DNA of 64,000 nucleotides from Lysobacter changpingensis (lineage in GTDB: Bacteria > Pseudomonadota > Gammaproteobacteria > Xanthomonadales > Xanthomonadaceae): NCBI RefSeq assembly GCF_017308985.1, contig NZ_JADWPE010000001.1, positions 248,001-312,000 on the forward strand, written 5' to 3'. The notes below the pieces were generated by a model. That model had not been told where the DNA came from, searched no databases, and was given only the letters and a program-made list of their open reading frames with translations. Positions 48,693 to 57,900 of the stretch are shown here, piece by piece. Both the position numbers and the translations under genes were made by a program. Position 1 is the first letter of the stretch. Each line of letters starts with the position of its first letter.

Positions 48693-49685
48693 ATGACCAT
48701 CCCCACCACCTTCACCGCCTTCCGCATCCACAACGACGCCGACGGCTATCGCAGCGGCCTGGAGCAGATCGCGCTGGACGACCTCGCGCCCGGCGAAGTC
48801 GTCATCAAGACCGCCTTCTCCTCCATCAACTTCAAGGACGCGCTCGCCGGCACCGGCGAAGGCAAGATCCTGCGGCGTTTCCCGCTGGTGGGCGGCATCG
48901 ACGTCGCCGGGCATGTCGTCGCGTCCACCGATGCGAAGTTCAAGGAAGCCGACGCCGTCCTCGTCACCGGCTGCGGACTCAGCGAAACCCGCGACGGCGG
49001 TTACGGCGAATATGCACGCCTGGAGTCGAAGTGGGTCATCCCGTTGCCGACCGGCCTCAGCCTGCGCGAGAGCATGATCCTGGGCACCGCCGGCTTCACC
49101 GCGGCGCTCGCGCTGCTGCGCATGACCGAGAACCGCCAGACACCCGACCTCGGCCCACTCGCGGTGACCGGCGCGACCGGAGGCGTAGGGTCGCTCGCGG
49201 TGGACATCTTCAGCCGCGCCGGCTTCGAAGTGCACGCGATCAGCGGCAAGCCCGAACACGCCGATTACCTCAAGGAAATCGGCGCCACTCAGGTGCTCGG
49301 CCGCGATGCGCTGGCGACCACGCGGCCGATGGAATCGGCGCGTTTCGGCGGCGGGCTCGACAACGTCGGCGGACCGATGCTCGCCAGCCTGCTCGCGCAG
49401 ACCACGCCGTACGGCAACGTCGCCAGCGCCGGGCTCGCCGCGACCGCCGATCTCGATACGACCGTCATGCCCTTCATCATCCGCGGGGTATCGCTGCTGG
49501 GTGTGGCGTCGGCCGGCACCGCGCGCGGCATCCGCGAACAGGTCTGGCAGCGTTTGGCCGACGACTGGAAGCCCCGTCACCTGGATCGGATCTGCATGCG
49601 CGAGGTCGGCCTGCAGCAGTTGCCGGAGGTATTCCCCACGATGTTGGCCGGCGGTTCGCTGGGACGTACGCTGGTCGTGATCTGA
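48693..49685 (+). CDS. AcuI/YhdH-type NADPH-dependent oxidoreductase
   Basis: 330 residues, medium-chain dehydrogenase/reductase fold without catalytic zinc. The NADPH motif VTGATGGVGSLAV is at about 158-170; FSSINFKDALAGTGEGKILRRFPLVGGID at 42-70 is characteristic of the YhdH/AcuI group, which reduces acryloyl-CoA (detoxifying it) or quinones. Acryloyl-CoA reductase activity is a family inference. It stands between the GIY-YIG and PilH-like genes. Confidence 0.88.
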   Translation: MTIPTTFTAFRIHNDADGYRSGLEQIALDDLAPGEVVIKTAFSSINFKDALAGTGEGKILRRFPLVGGIDVAGHVVASTDAKFKEADAVLVTGCGLSETRDGGYGEYARLESKWVIPLPTGLSLRESMILGTAGFTAALALLRMTENRQTPDLGPLAVTGATGGVGSLAVDIFSRAGFEVHAISGKPEHADYLKEIGATQVLGRDALATTRPMESARFGGGLDNVGGPMLASLLAQTTPYGNVASAGLAATADLDTTVMPFIIRGVSLLGVASAGTARGIREQVWQRLADDWKPRHLDRICMREVGLQQLPEVFPTMLAGGSLGRTLVVI

Positions 49686-49723
49686 CGCACGGATTGGGCG
49701 CGCGGAACCCCCGCCGCCCGCTG

Positions 49724-49751
49724 TTGCGAGGGCCATGGCGCTGGCTACAAT
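49724..49751 (+). promoter_or_regulatory. Sigma-70-type promoter of the receiver gene
   Basis: TTGCGA (49724-49729), 16 bp, TACAAT (49746-49751); the ATG is 25 nt beyond with an AGGGGG ribosome site. Confidence 0.6.
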
Positions 49752-49775
49752 CCCCACAGGTTCAGGGGGAACACT

Positions 49776-50141
49776 ATGGCGCGCATTCTCATCGTCGACG
49801 ACTCGCCGTCCCAGCTCATGGGCATCCGGCGCATTGTCGAGAAGCTCGGCCACGAAGCGCTGACGGCCGAGGACGGCGCGGCCGGCGTCGAGGCCGCCAA
49901 GCGCGAACTGCCCGACATGATCCTCATGGACGTCGTGATGCCGAACCTCAACGGTTTCCAGGCGACGCGCTCGATCACGCGCGATCCGACGACCTCGCAC
50001 ATCCCGGTCGTGCTGGTCACCACCAAGGACCAGGACACCGATCGCGTCTGGGGCATGCGCCAGGGCGCGAAGGCCTACCTGACGAAGCCTTTCAGCGAGA
50101 GCGACCTGTCGGATGTGATCGGACAGGTGATGAAGCGCTGA
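49776..50141 (+). CDS. Single-domain response regulator, PilH-like
   Basis: 121 residues, receiver domain only. Acidic pair Asp8/Asp9, phospho-acceptor Asp52 (MILMDVVMPNLNG), Thr82/83 and Lys104 (TKPF). VTTKDQDTDRVWGMRQGAKAYLTKPF closely matches PilH/PilG of the twitching-motility Chp system. No pil or chp genes are adjacent, so it could be a detached PilH or a related orphan. It has its own promoter. Confidence 0.85.
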   Translation: MARILIVDDSPSQLMGIRRIVEKLGHEALTAEDGAAGVEAAKRELPDMILMDVVMPNLNGFQATRSITRDPTTSHIPVVLVTTKDQDTDRVWGMRQGAKAYLTKPFSESDLSDVIGQVMKR

Positions 50142-50204
50142 GCGAGGCGCGAGAGCTCCGGAGCACGACCGCATTCTCCCTTGCTGCTTGCACGGGAGCA
50201 GGTG

Positions 50205-50542
50205 CGCGTCGATCGCGGCATTGCCTCCGCCACGTCAGCTCTTGTAGCCCGGGTAAGCGAAGCGCACCTGGGGGTCACGCGTGAACCAGGCGCCACCGTG
50301 CGTCACTTCCCCCCTCCCCGACCTCGCGGCCAGCGGACATACCCCGATGGCGTTCGTCGGGACGCGCGCCAGTGGCGCGCGAGCGTCCCTCCTCACCCCT
50401 GCAAGCAGGGAGGGAGCCGTTGCGTGTCGATCGCTGTTTGCCTCTGCCACGTCGGCTCTTGTAGCCCGGGCAAGCGAAGCGCACCCGGGGGCTGTCACGC
50501 GTGAACCAGGCGCCACAGTGCGCCACTTCACCCCTCCCCAAC
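50205..50542. repeat. Tandem composite repeat (two about 118-bp copies) with GTAG REP core
   Basis: Copy 1 (50205-50322) and copy 2 (50422-50542) align along their length: GTCGATCGC, CTCTTGTAGCCCGGG, the AAGCGAAGCGCACC REP core, CACGCGTGAACCAGGCGCCAC and a CCCCTCCCC end, each cut by a few substitutions. They lie in a 501-bp gene-free stretch (50142-50642) between the PilH-like and cbpA genes. Confidence 0.8.
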
Positions 50543-50565
50543 CCTTCCCTGCATGCAGGGAAGGG
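50542..50565. repeat. Perfect 24-bp palindrome
   Basis: CCCTTCCCTGCA joined directly to its complement TGCAGGGAAGGG, attached to the end of composite repeat copy 2. A degraded version (CCCTGC-AA-GCAGGG) precedes copy 2 near 50394. Confidence 0.75.
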
Positions 50566-50642
50566 AACGAGCGCGCCGCCTTGCGTCATCCGCACAAAGG
50601 AAAGACGACGCGCTCGTGCTCATCTGACGCGCAAACCGCCAC

Positions 50643-51542
50643 CTACGCCCGCCGCCAATCATCCCCAAAGGCATCCCGCAGCCGCTCGTAAGCCTCACGC
50701 TCCGCATCCGTGTTCGGGCGCGGCGCCAGCACTTCGAGCTCCACGATCTGGTCCCCTGGCGGCTGCTTGCCGGTCGGGTCGTTCGGCAGGCCGCGTCCGC
50801 GCAGGCGCAGCTTGCGGCCGGCTTCGGAATTCGCCGGGATCTTCAGTTCGACCGCGCCGCCCAGCGTCGGCACGCTCACCGTCGCACCCAGCGCCGCTTC
50901 CCACGGGGCGATCGGCAGCGCGTGGATCACGTTGCGCCCGTCCACTTCGAACTGCGGGTGCGCGGCGTATTCGATCTCCAGCAGCAGGTCGCCCTGCGCA
51001 CCCTGCCCGGCCAGGCGGATCACCTGTCCCGGCCGGATGCCCTTGGGCACGCGCACGTCGAGCGTCTTGTTGTTGACCGAAATGCGCACCGTGCCGCCTT
51101 CGTACACCGTCTCCAGCGAGACGGCGAGCTTGGCGCGCGAGTCGCCGCGCGGCTGCGGTCCAGGCCGCTGGCCGACGCCGCCACGGCCGAACAGGCTCTC
51201 GAAGAAGTCGGAGAACCCGCCGCCCGCGCCACCGCCGGCGAAGATCTCCTCGAAGTCCACGCCGCCGCCATACCCGCCCCCGCCGAAGCCGCCCGGCGGC
51301 GGCTGCACTTCATCACCCGGGCGATAGCCGCGCGCGCGCAGCTGGTCGTAGGCCGCGCGCTTCTGTGGATCGCGCAATGCTTCGTAGGCCTCGTTGACGG
51401 CCTTGAACTTTTCCTCGGCGCCGGCTTCCTTGCTGACGTCCGGATGGTATTTGCGGGCCAGGCGGCGATACGCCGTCTTGATCTCGGCCTCGCCGGCGCT
51501 GGGCTCGACGCCCAGGGTCTCGTAGTAATCCTTGAACTGCAT
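50643..51542 (-). CDS. cbpA: CbpA-type DnaJ co-chaperone
   Basis: 299 residues. A J domain at 1-68 with HPD at 33-35, a Gly/Phe-rich linker (about 75-115), then the two C-terminal substrate-binding domains (from about 135). It lacks the zinc-finger of DnaJ, which makes it CbpA/DnaJ class B. It stimulates DnaK; E. coli CbpA also binds curved DNA. It is divergent from the peroxiredoxin gene. Confidence 0.92.
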   Translation of the reverse strand: MQFKDYYETLGVEPSAGEAEIKTAYRRLARKYHPDVSKEAGAEEKFKAVNEAYEALRDPQKRAAYDQLRARGYRPGDEVQPPPGGFGGGGYGGGVDFEEIFAGGGAGGGFSDFFESLFGRGGVGQRPGPQPRGDSRAKLAVSLETVYEGGTVRISVNNKTLDVRVPKGIRPGQVIRLAGQGAQGDLLLEIEYAAHPQFEVDGRNVIHALPIAPWEAALGATVSVPTLGGAVELKIPANSEAGRKLRLRGRGLPNDPTGKQPPGDQIVELEVLAPRPNTDAEREAYERLRDAFGDDWRRA

Positions 51543-51724
51543 CGATGGTCCGTCCCGAAAGGCTGGTTCGCGGTGTCGCGCGCAGGCCGGGAGGTTAGCG
51601 CAATCGCGGCGAAGCCGAGGTCGTCATTTTGCTCCACGTGGGAAATGCAGCGTCGTTGACGCGGGATTCCCCGGCGCAGGGTCTAGAATCGATGCGACTT
51701 TCGACCACCCGCACAGGAACGGCC

Positions 51725-52210
51725 ATGACCATCCAGATCGGCGAACGCATCCCCGAAGTTCCGCTGCAGCGCATCCGCGAGGGCGTGGAGACGGTGGACA
51801 CCAACGCGCTGTTCGATGGTCGCCGCATCGTGCTGTTCGCGGTGCCCGGCGCATTCACGCCGACCTGTTCGGAAAAACACCTGCCGGGCTTCGTCGAACA
51901 TTTCGATGAGTTCCGCAGCCACGGCATCGAGGTCGCGTGCATGGCGGTCAACGATCCGTTCGTGATGCAGGCCTGGGGACAGAGCCAGAACGTGCCCGAA
52001 GGCCTGATGATGCTCGCCGATGGCAACGGCGATTTCACCCGGGCGCTCGGTCTGGAACTCGACGCGAGCGCCTACGGCATGGGCCGGCGCGCCAAACGCT
52101 TCGCGCTGTACGCCGACGACGGCGTGGTGAAGCTGCTCAACGTCGAAGCCCCGGGCGAGTTCCGCGTGTCTTCCGCCGAGCATGTGCTTGAGCAGCTCAA
52201 GCACCTGTGA
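51725..52210 (+). CDS. Peroxiredoxin, Prx5 type
   Basis: 161 residues. The peroxidatic Cys48 lies in PGAFTPTCSEKHLPGF, the Prx5 subfamily signature. It reduces peroxides, usually with glutaredoxin or glutathione. There is no second conserved Cys at the Prx5 resolving position, so it probably works as a 1-Cys enzyme. The downstream REP pair at 52220-52290 may end or stabilise the transcript. Confidence 0.92.
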   Translation: MTIQIGERIPEVPLQRIREGVETVDTNALFDGRRIVLFAVPGAFTPTCSEKHLPGFVEHFDEFRSHGIEVACMAVNDPFVMQAWGQSQNVPEGLMMLADGNGDFTRALGLELDASAYGMGRRAKRFALYADDGVVKLLNVEAPGEFRVSSAEHVLEQLKHL

Positions 52211-52219
52211 TCCGCACTT

Positions 52220-52290
52220 GTAGCCCGGGTAAGCGAAGCGCACCCGGGTTCAGGCGTGACAGCTCCCGGGTGCGCTTCGCTCATCCGGGC
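52220..52290. repeat. GTAG REP pair (REPIN-like) after the peroxiredoxin gene
   Basis: Left unit GTAGCCCGGG ... CACCCGGG (52220-52248); right unit inverted, CCCGGGTGCGCTTCGC ... CCGGGC (52265-52290). Both share the GCGAAGCGCACC loop region with the copies at 5191 and 50243. Confidence 0.8.
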
Positions 52291-52347
52291 AAAGGCTGAA
52301 GAAGCAGTAGTGAGTACGCAGGAGTGAGGAGTGAGCGACAGCCTCGC

Positions 52348-54759
52348 TCACTTTTCCAGAAAGAAACCCACGCGCGACCACGCTCCACCCTCGGCCAGCG
52401 CCGTCAGCGTGTGCGCGCCGGCTTCGTCGAACTCGTGGACGAAGGCGCCCTCGCCCGCCGATTCGCCGATCAAGCGGCCGTCGAGCAGCCAGCGCACGCG
52501 CGCATCGCCGCCCAGCGCGCGCAACGACAAACGCACCGTCCTGGTGCCGCCCGGCGCCGGTGCGAGCGTGGCGCGATCGTCCAGCCCTTCGATGCGCAGC
52601 TCCTGCACGGCATCGCGTCCGTCGGCGGCGCAGTCGGGCGACAGCGCGGGCAGGCGCGCGGCGGCACGCGCGGCACTCGACAGCCATGGCGATGCGAGCG
52701 CGGGCCAGCGCGCGATCTCGCGTGTTTCGCGCACATGCGTGGTGGTGCAGTCCGCCGACAGGCGCAGGCCGGTGCGCGCATCGAAGTCGAACCGCTCCAC
52801 GCCCGCGCTCCACAGGCGCGCATCGCGTTCGGCGAAGGTCGGCGGAACCGAACCGTCGAGCGTCCACGCTTCGCGCCGCTGGCGGCACAACTGCGGCGAT
52901 GCCGGGTCCGGCGGCAGGCCGAGCGGCCAGCAGATGTCGAGTTTGGCGACGCCCACCGGCGGCGGACGCGGCGCCGCATCGGCGCGCTGTCGCGGCAGGC
53001 TGTCGATCACCTCGAACATGAGCGGCAGCGCGGTGATGGCGCCGTACTGGCCGGGCAGCGGAGTGCCGTCCGGACGCCCGACCCACACGCCCACCGTGTA
53101 GCGGCGCGTGCCGCCCAGCGCCCAGGCATCGCGAAATCCATAACTGGTGCCGGTCTTCCATGCGACGCGCGGACGGCCGCGCGGATCGAACGTGTCCGCG
53201 GCGCTGCCCGGTCGCGGATTGGCCTCGAGCATCTCGCGCACGATCCACGCCGCACCGGGCGACAGCAGGCGCCGATCCACGCGCGGCGCATCGCGGGTGA
53301 GGCGGACGCGACCGGCGACGCCATCGCGGTTGAGTGCGGCGTATGCGCCGACCAGATCCTCCAGCCGCGCGCCGGTGCCGCCGAGAATCATCGAAAGATT
53401 GGGCGTCGCCCCGCGCGGCCATTGCAGGCGGATGCCGCCGTGCGCCAAGCGCGCCGAGAAGCGCGACGGCCCCACCCGGTCGAGCAGATCCACCGCCGGC
53501 ACGTTGAGTGAGAGCCGCAGCGCCTGCGCCGCACCGACCGGCCCGTTGAACGCGGCATCGAAATTGCCCGGTCGATAGTCGCCGAACGCCTGCGGCGCAT
53601 CGACGAGCAGGCTTTCCGAATGGATCAGCCCGTCGTCCAGCGCCAGCCCGTACAGGAACGGCTTGAGCGTCGAACCCGGCGAGCGCCACGCCTTCACCAT
53701 GTCGACGTGGCCCAGGCGCGCGGCGTCGGCGAAGGCCAGCGAGCCGACGTAGGCGCGTGCCTCCAGCGTGGCGTTGTCGACCACCAGCAGCGCGGCGGAG
53801 GTGCGTTCGGGCAGTTGCGAGAAGTAGGCGGCGACGCGGTCCTCGAGCGTGCGCTGCAGGTCGAGGTCGAGCGTGGACACGACACGCACTGCCTCGGGCC
53901 GCTCGAAGCGCAGGCGTTGCGCCAGCAGCGGCGCGTAACGCGGCGGCTGCAGCGAGCGCGCGACCACCGGCTCGACGCGCGCATCGGCCACTTGCGCGGC
54001 CGTCCACACGCGCATCTGCCGCATGCGCGCGAGCACCTTGTCGCGCGCGACGCGGGCGCGGTCGGGCTCGCGATCGGGACGCAGGCGGCTGGGCGATTGC
54101 GGCAGCACGGCGAGCAGTGCGGCCTCGGCGTGCGACAGCCGCGACGAGGGTTTCCCCAGATACGCCCAGCTCGCCGCCTCCACGCCCTCGACCGTGCCGC
54201 CGAACGGTGCGTGGTTGAGATACAGCGAGAGGATCTCGCGCTTGGACAGGCGCACTTCCAGCTGCAACGCACGCAGCATCTGCCGCAGCTTGCGCGCGGG
54301 CGTGCGCGTGGTGCCGGTCCTCGCGCCGTCCTGCTTCGTGTCGAGGATGCGCGCGACCTGCATCGTCAACGTCGAGCCGCCCGACACTACCCGCCCGCTG
54401 CGCGCCCACTGCCCGGCCGCACGCAGCATCGCCACCGGATTGATGCCGGGATGCCGCCAGAACCAGCGGTCCTCGTAGGTGAGCAACGCCTGCACGTACA
54501 GCGGCGAGACCTGCTCCGGCTCGACGGAATAGCGCCAGATGCCGCCGCTATCGGCGAAGGCGCGCAGCGGCGTGCCGTCGGCGGCGGTGACGACGGCGCC
54601 CCGGTCGCGTTCGTCCGGGAGCGGAAGCGGGAATGCGAGGTCCGCCAGCATCGCCGCGATGAGCAGCACCAGCGCGGCAAGAAGCGCCTTCAGGCCGGGG
54701 CGGCGATGTTTCGATGCATGCACGGCAGCCGAAACGTCGTGGGGTGTCGGCGTGGCCAT
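52348..54759 (-). CDS. pbpC: Penicillin-binding protein 1C
   Basis: 803 residues from the ATG at 54759; an in-frame ATG at 54843 is rejected because it translates the repeat in front of the gene. A single membrane anchor near residues 22-44, a glycosyltransferase domain (EDRWFWRHPGINP, GGSTLTMQVAR, LSLYLNHAPFGG), then a transpeptidase domain with SPGSTLKPF (active Ser), SLN and KTGTS, and the C-terminal PBP1C domain. It makes peptidoglycan at the inner membrane. The alpha-2-macroglobulin gene is directly upstream on the same strand, the usual pairing. Confidence 0.94.
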   Translation of the reverse strand: MATPTPHDVSAAVHASKHRRPGLKALLAALVLLIAAMLADLAFPLPLPDERDRGAVVTAADGTPLRAFADSGGIWRYSVEPEQVSPLYVQALLTYEDRWFWRHPGINPVAMLRAAGQWARSGRVVSGGSTLTMQVARILDTKQDGARTGTTRTPARKLRQMLRALQLEVRLSKREILSLYLNHAPFGGTVEGVEAASWAYLGKPSSRLSHAEAALLAVLPQSPSRLRPDREPDRARVARDKVLARMRQMRVWTAAQVADARVEPVVARSLQPPRYAPLLAQRLRFERPEAVRVVSTLDLDLQRTLEDRVAAYFSQLPERTSAALLVVDNATLEARAYVGSLAFADAARLGHVDMVKAWRSPGSTLKPFLYGLALDDGLIHSESLLVDAPQAFGDYRPGNFDAAFNGPVGAAQALRLSLNVPAVDLLDRVGPSRFSARLAHGGIRLQWPRGATPNLSMILGGTGARLEDLVGAYAALNRDGVAGRVRLTRDAPRVDRRLLSPGAAWIVREMLEANPRPGSAADTFDPRGRPRVAWKTGTSYGFRDAWALGGTRRYTVGVWVGRPDGTPLPGQYGAITALPLMFEVIDSLPRQRADAAPRPPPVGVAKLDICWPLGLPPDPASPQLCRQRREAWTLDGSVPPTFAERDARLWSAGVERFDFDARTGLRLSADCTTTHVRETREIARWPALASPWLSSAARAAARLPALSPDCAADGRDAVQELRIEGLDDRATLAPAPGGTRTVRLSLRALGGDARVRWLLDGRLIGESAGEGAFVHEFDEAGAHTLTALAEGGAWSRVGFFLEK

Positions 54760-54771
54760 GGCCCTAGCCAC

Positions 54772-54878
54772 CGTCATCCCGGCGCAGGCCGGGCTCCAGG
54801 CTGTCACGGCCGAAGAAGAGCGGGCGTTCGCGAGCGGATGCACGTCCGGCCTGGATCCCGGCCTTCGCCGGGATGACG
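54772..54878. repeat. Inverted pair of ATGACG-tailed hairpins between the A2M and pbpC genes
   Basis: The outer 22 nt (54772-54793 and 54857-54878) pair with one mismatch, and the next TCCAGG/CCTGGA continues the pairing. The stem is CCCGGC / GCCGGG, while the 48273 copy has CCAGC / GCTGG, so paired bases differ together. Confidence 0.85.
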
Positions 54879-54951
54879 GGACATGGGCGATGCGGGCTGC
54901 ACTCGCGCAGCCCGCGATCCATCGGCATCCGCTGCAACTTCACTTCGAACC

Positions 54952-57900
54952 TCACTTCCCTCCCGGCTGCACCACCGTCAGCGTCGCCGGCGCGACCTTG
55001 CCGACGCCGCGCAGCTCCGGCCGGTACATGTCCTCCACCAGCGACGGCGGCACCGTGTACGTGCCCGGCGTCACCGCGCGCACCAGGTAGAACACGCGCG
55101 CCGTGTCGCCCACGTCGAGCTTCAGCGCGGCCACGTAGCGGTCGTCGCGGAATTCCTCGTGGCGCACTTCTGCGGCATCGTCGCGATCGCTCAGCTCGAT
55201 GCCGTCGATGACCACGCCGGCCCACTGCTTGCCGTCGCCGAGATTGAAGTTCTCGATCTCCAGCCCCGCCGGCAGCAGGTCGGTGAGCAGCGCGTCGGGC
55301 ATCGGCCGGCTCGCGCGCACGTTGACCTGCACGATCAGCGCGTCGCCTTCGGCCAGCGCGCCGCCGGCCCACGGCGTGCCGTCGGCGGCGTAGTACTTGC
55401 GGACGACGTCGATGACGGAGTTCTCCGGCGCCGGTGCCGTGCGGGGCACGCCGGCGACTTCGAAACTCGCATACAACGGCGGCTCGCCCTTCGGCGTGAA
55501 GCTCACGCCGCGCGCGACGGCGGCGGCGTCGAACAGGCGGCCGATCAGCCGCGCCGGACCCGCGTCGCTGGACGCATCGCCGACCTTCCATTCGCCCGAC
55601 ACCTGCCTGCCCTGCTCCGCCGTCAGCGCCTTGCCCAGGCGCGCGATGGCGACCTGTTCCTGCGTGCTCAGCCACAGCCAGCCGCGATTGCGGCGCGCGT
55701 CCAGTTCGCGGCCGAGATCCACCGCGCGCGCGTCGAATTCCGGCTTCGCCAGCTTGTGCTCGTGCACCAGCGCGATCATCAGCGCATCGTCACGCAGGCG
55801 GCTGCCGTAATCGCCGAGGTACTCGGGACGATCCGCTGCATCGTGTGCGAAGCCTTCGGCGATCGCCTTCGCACCGCGCGCCTTGTCGCCCTGCAACGAC
55901 AGCGCGATGCCCAGGTGCACCAGCGGCAGGCCGGTGAGGCTCTGCTTGCGCTCGTTGTCGTACAGCGCGCGCAGCGTGCCCAGCGGCGCGCGGTTGACGC
56001 GCGCGAGCGCGTAGCCGGCGTAGGCCTGGTAGGCGAACTTGAGGTGTTGGCGCCGGTCGTAGCCGAAGAACGGCGAACCGCCGGACAGCAGGTCCTCGTT
56101 GAGCACCTTCAGCGCCTTCTGCAGCATCGCGTCGGGCACGGCGAAGCCGGCTTGGCGCGCGTCGAGCAGGAACTCCACGACATACGGCGTGATCAGCGGG
56201 TTGACGTAATCCCCATCGCCCCACATCGAGAAATGGCCCGAGCCGATCTGCATCGCCGCCAGCCGGCCGAACGCGCCTTCCATGCGTGCGCGACGCTTCG
56301 CCGCATCGAGGCCCGTCGTGCCGAGCATCTTCGCCGTGGCATCGTCGAGTTCCAGCGCGGCGAAGCCCTTGCTCGTGGTCTGCTCCGCGCAGCCGTACGG
56401 ATATTCCAGCGCGCCCTGCAACGCGGTGGCGAACGGGATCGGCGGCAAGGCGCTGACCGACAGGCGCGCGTTGACGGATTCGGGCATGAGGCCGTCGGCG
56501 AGCGCCTCATCGAGCGCGATCGCGCCGAGCGAATCCAGCACCTTCGTGCGTGCGCGCACCACCGATGGCCACGCCGGCCTCACCGGCAGGTCGTAGCGGC
56601 GATCCACCTTCACGCCGTTGCCGTCCACGCGTACGCGGACCCGCGCGACGGTCATGCCGGCGCGCGCCTGCAAGGGGAAGGTGTAGGTGGTCTTCGCTTC
56701 CGCAGCGAGCTGCGCGGTGCGCGTGCCATCGGCGACGGCGATCGGGCCCTCGCCCGTCACCTGCACCTTGAACGTGCCGGCGCGGCCGGTGAAGTTCTGC
56801 ACGTCGAGCGTGACGTTGCTCCTGTCGCCCGGCGCGAGCACGCGCGGCAGGCTCGCTTCGGCCAGCACCGGCGCGCGCACGATGGTTTCCGCCGCGCGGC
56901 TGCCGTACTTGTCGGCCGAATAGACCATCGCCGACACGCGCAACGTGCCGTTGAAGTCCGGCACCGTCAGCCGCACGCGCGCGTTGCCCTTCGCATCGAG
57001 CTTCACGGGCCCCGCGAACAGATCGACCGTCTGCACCTTCGCGGTCGGACGCCGCGCCTGCGGCAACGCGGCCAGCGCCATGTCGCCGCCGAAGCGGATC
57101 CTGGCCATGTCGCCTTCGAAGCTTTCGATCACGCGGCCGTAGACGTCGTAGGCGTCCACGCCGAGGCGGCGCTGCGCGAAGAAATGCGATGCGGCGTCGG
57201 GCACCGGGAAACGCGTGATGTTGAGGATGCCCACGTCCACCGCCGACACGGTGACGAACGCGTCTTGCCCGGCGAGCTGCGGCGCGCTCACCGTGACCGG
57301 CAGTTCGCGTTCGGGCTGCATCTGTTTCGGTACGGACAGGCCCACGGCGATCTTGCGATCGCGACGGTCCATCGGCACGAACGCCACGCCCACCGCACGC
57401 GCCGGCGTGATCCTGCTCGGCGCACTGCCGCCACGGAACACCAGCGCGGTGACGTACACGTCGTGGCGCTCCCAGTCCTTCGTAACGGGAACCTCGAACG
57501 TGCTGCCCGCCTTGGCGTCGATGTCCTGCACGTAGAGCATGCGGTCGGTCTCGACCATCAGCAGGCCCTTGCCCGCATGCGGCGGCGTCAACGTGACCTT
57601 GAGCGTGTCGCCGGCGCGGTAGGACGTCTTGTCGAGCGCGAGCTTGACCTTGTCCGGACGCGCATCGAGGCCGCGGTTGTCGTCGCTCCAGCTCCAGCCG
57701 GCGGTGAACGGATAACGCGTGGTGAGCCTGGTCGCCGGATCGAACACATCGAGGCGGTAATCGCCCCATTCCACCGGGAAATCGACCCGCGTCGCGGAAC
57801 CGCCGACGTCGACGGTGCGCGTTTCGATGTCCTCGTAACGGCGGGTGAAGTCGTAATCCCAGCCGTCGTCGCCGTGGTTCCAGTGGTAGTCGCGATGCTC

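Noticed and set aside
51656-51689. Promoter TTGACG ... TAGAAT for the peroxiredoxin gene
   Set aside because: The spacing of 22 bp is too long for a sigma-70 promoter and no regulator site explains it.
54759-54843. N-terminal extension of PbpC by 28 residues
   Set aside because: The extra residues (including AWSPACAGMTV) are the translated palindromic repeat; the start at 54759 fits the family.
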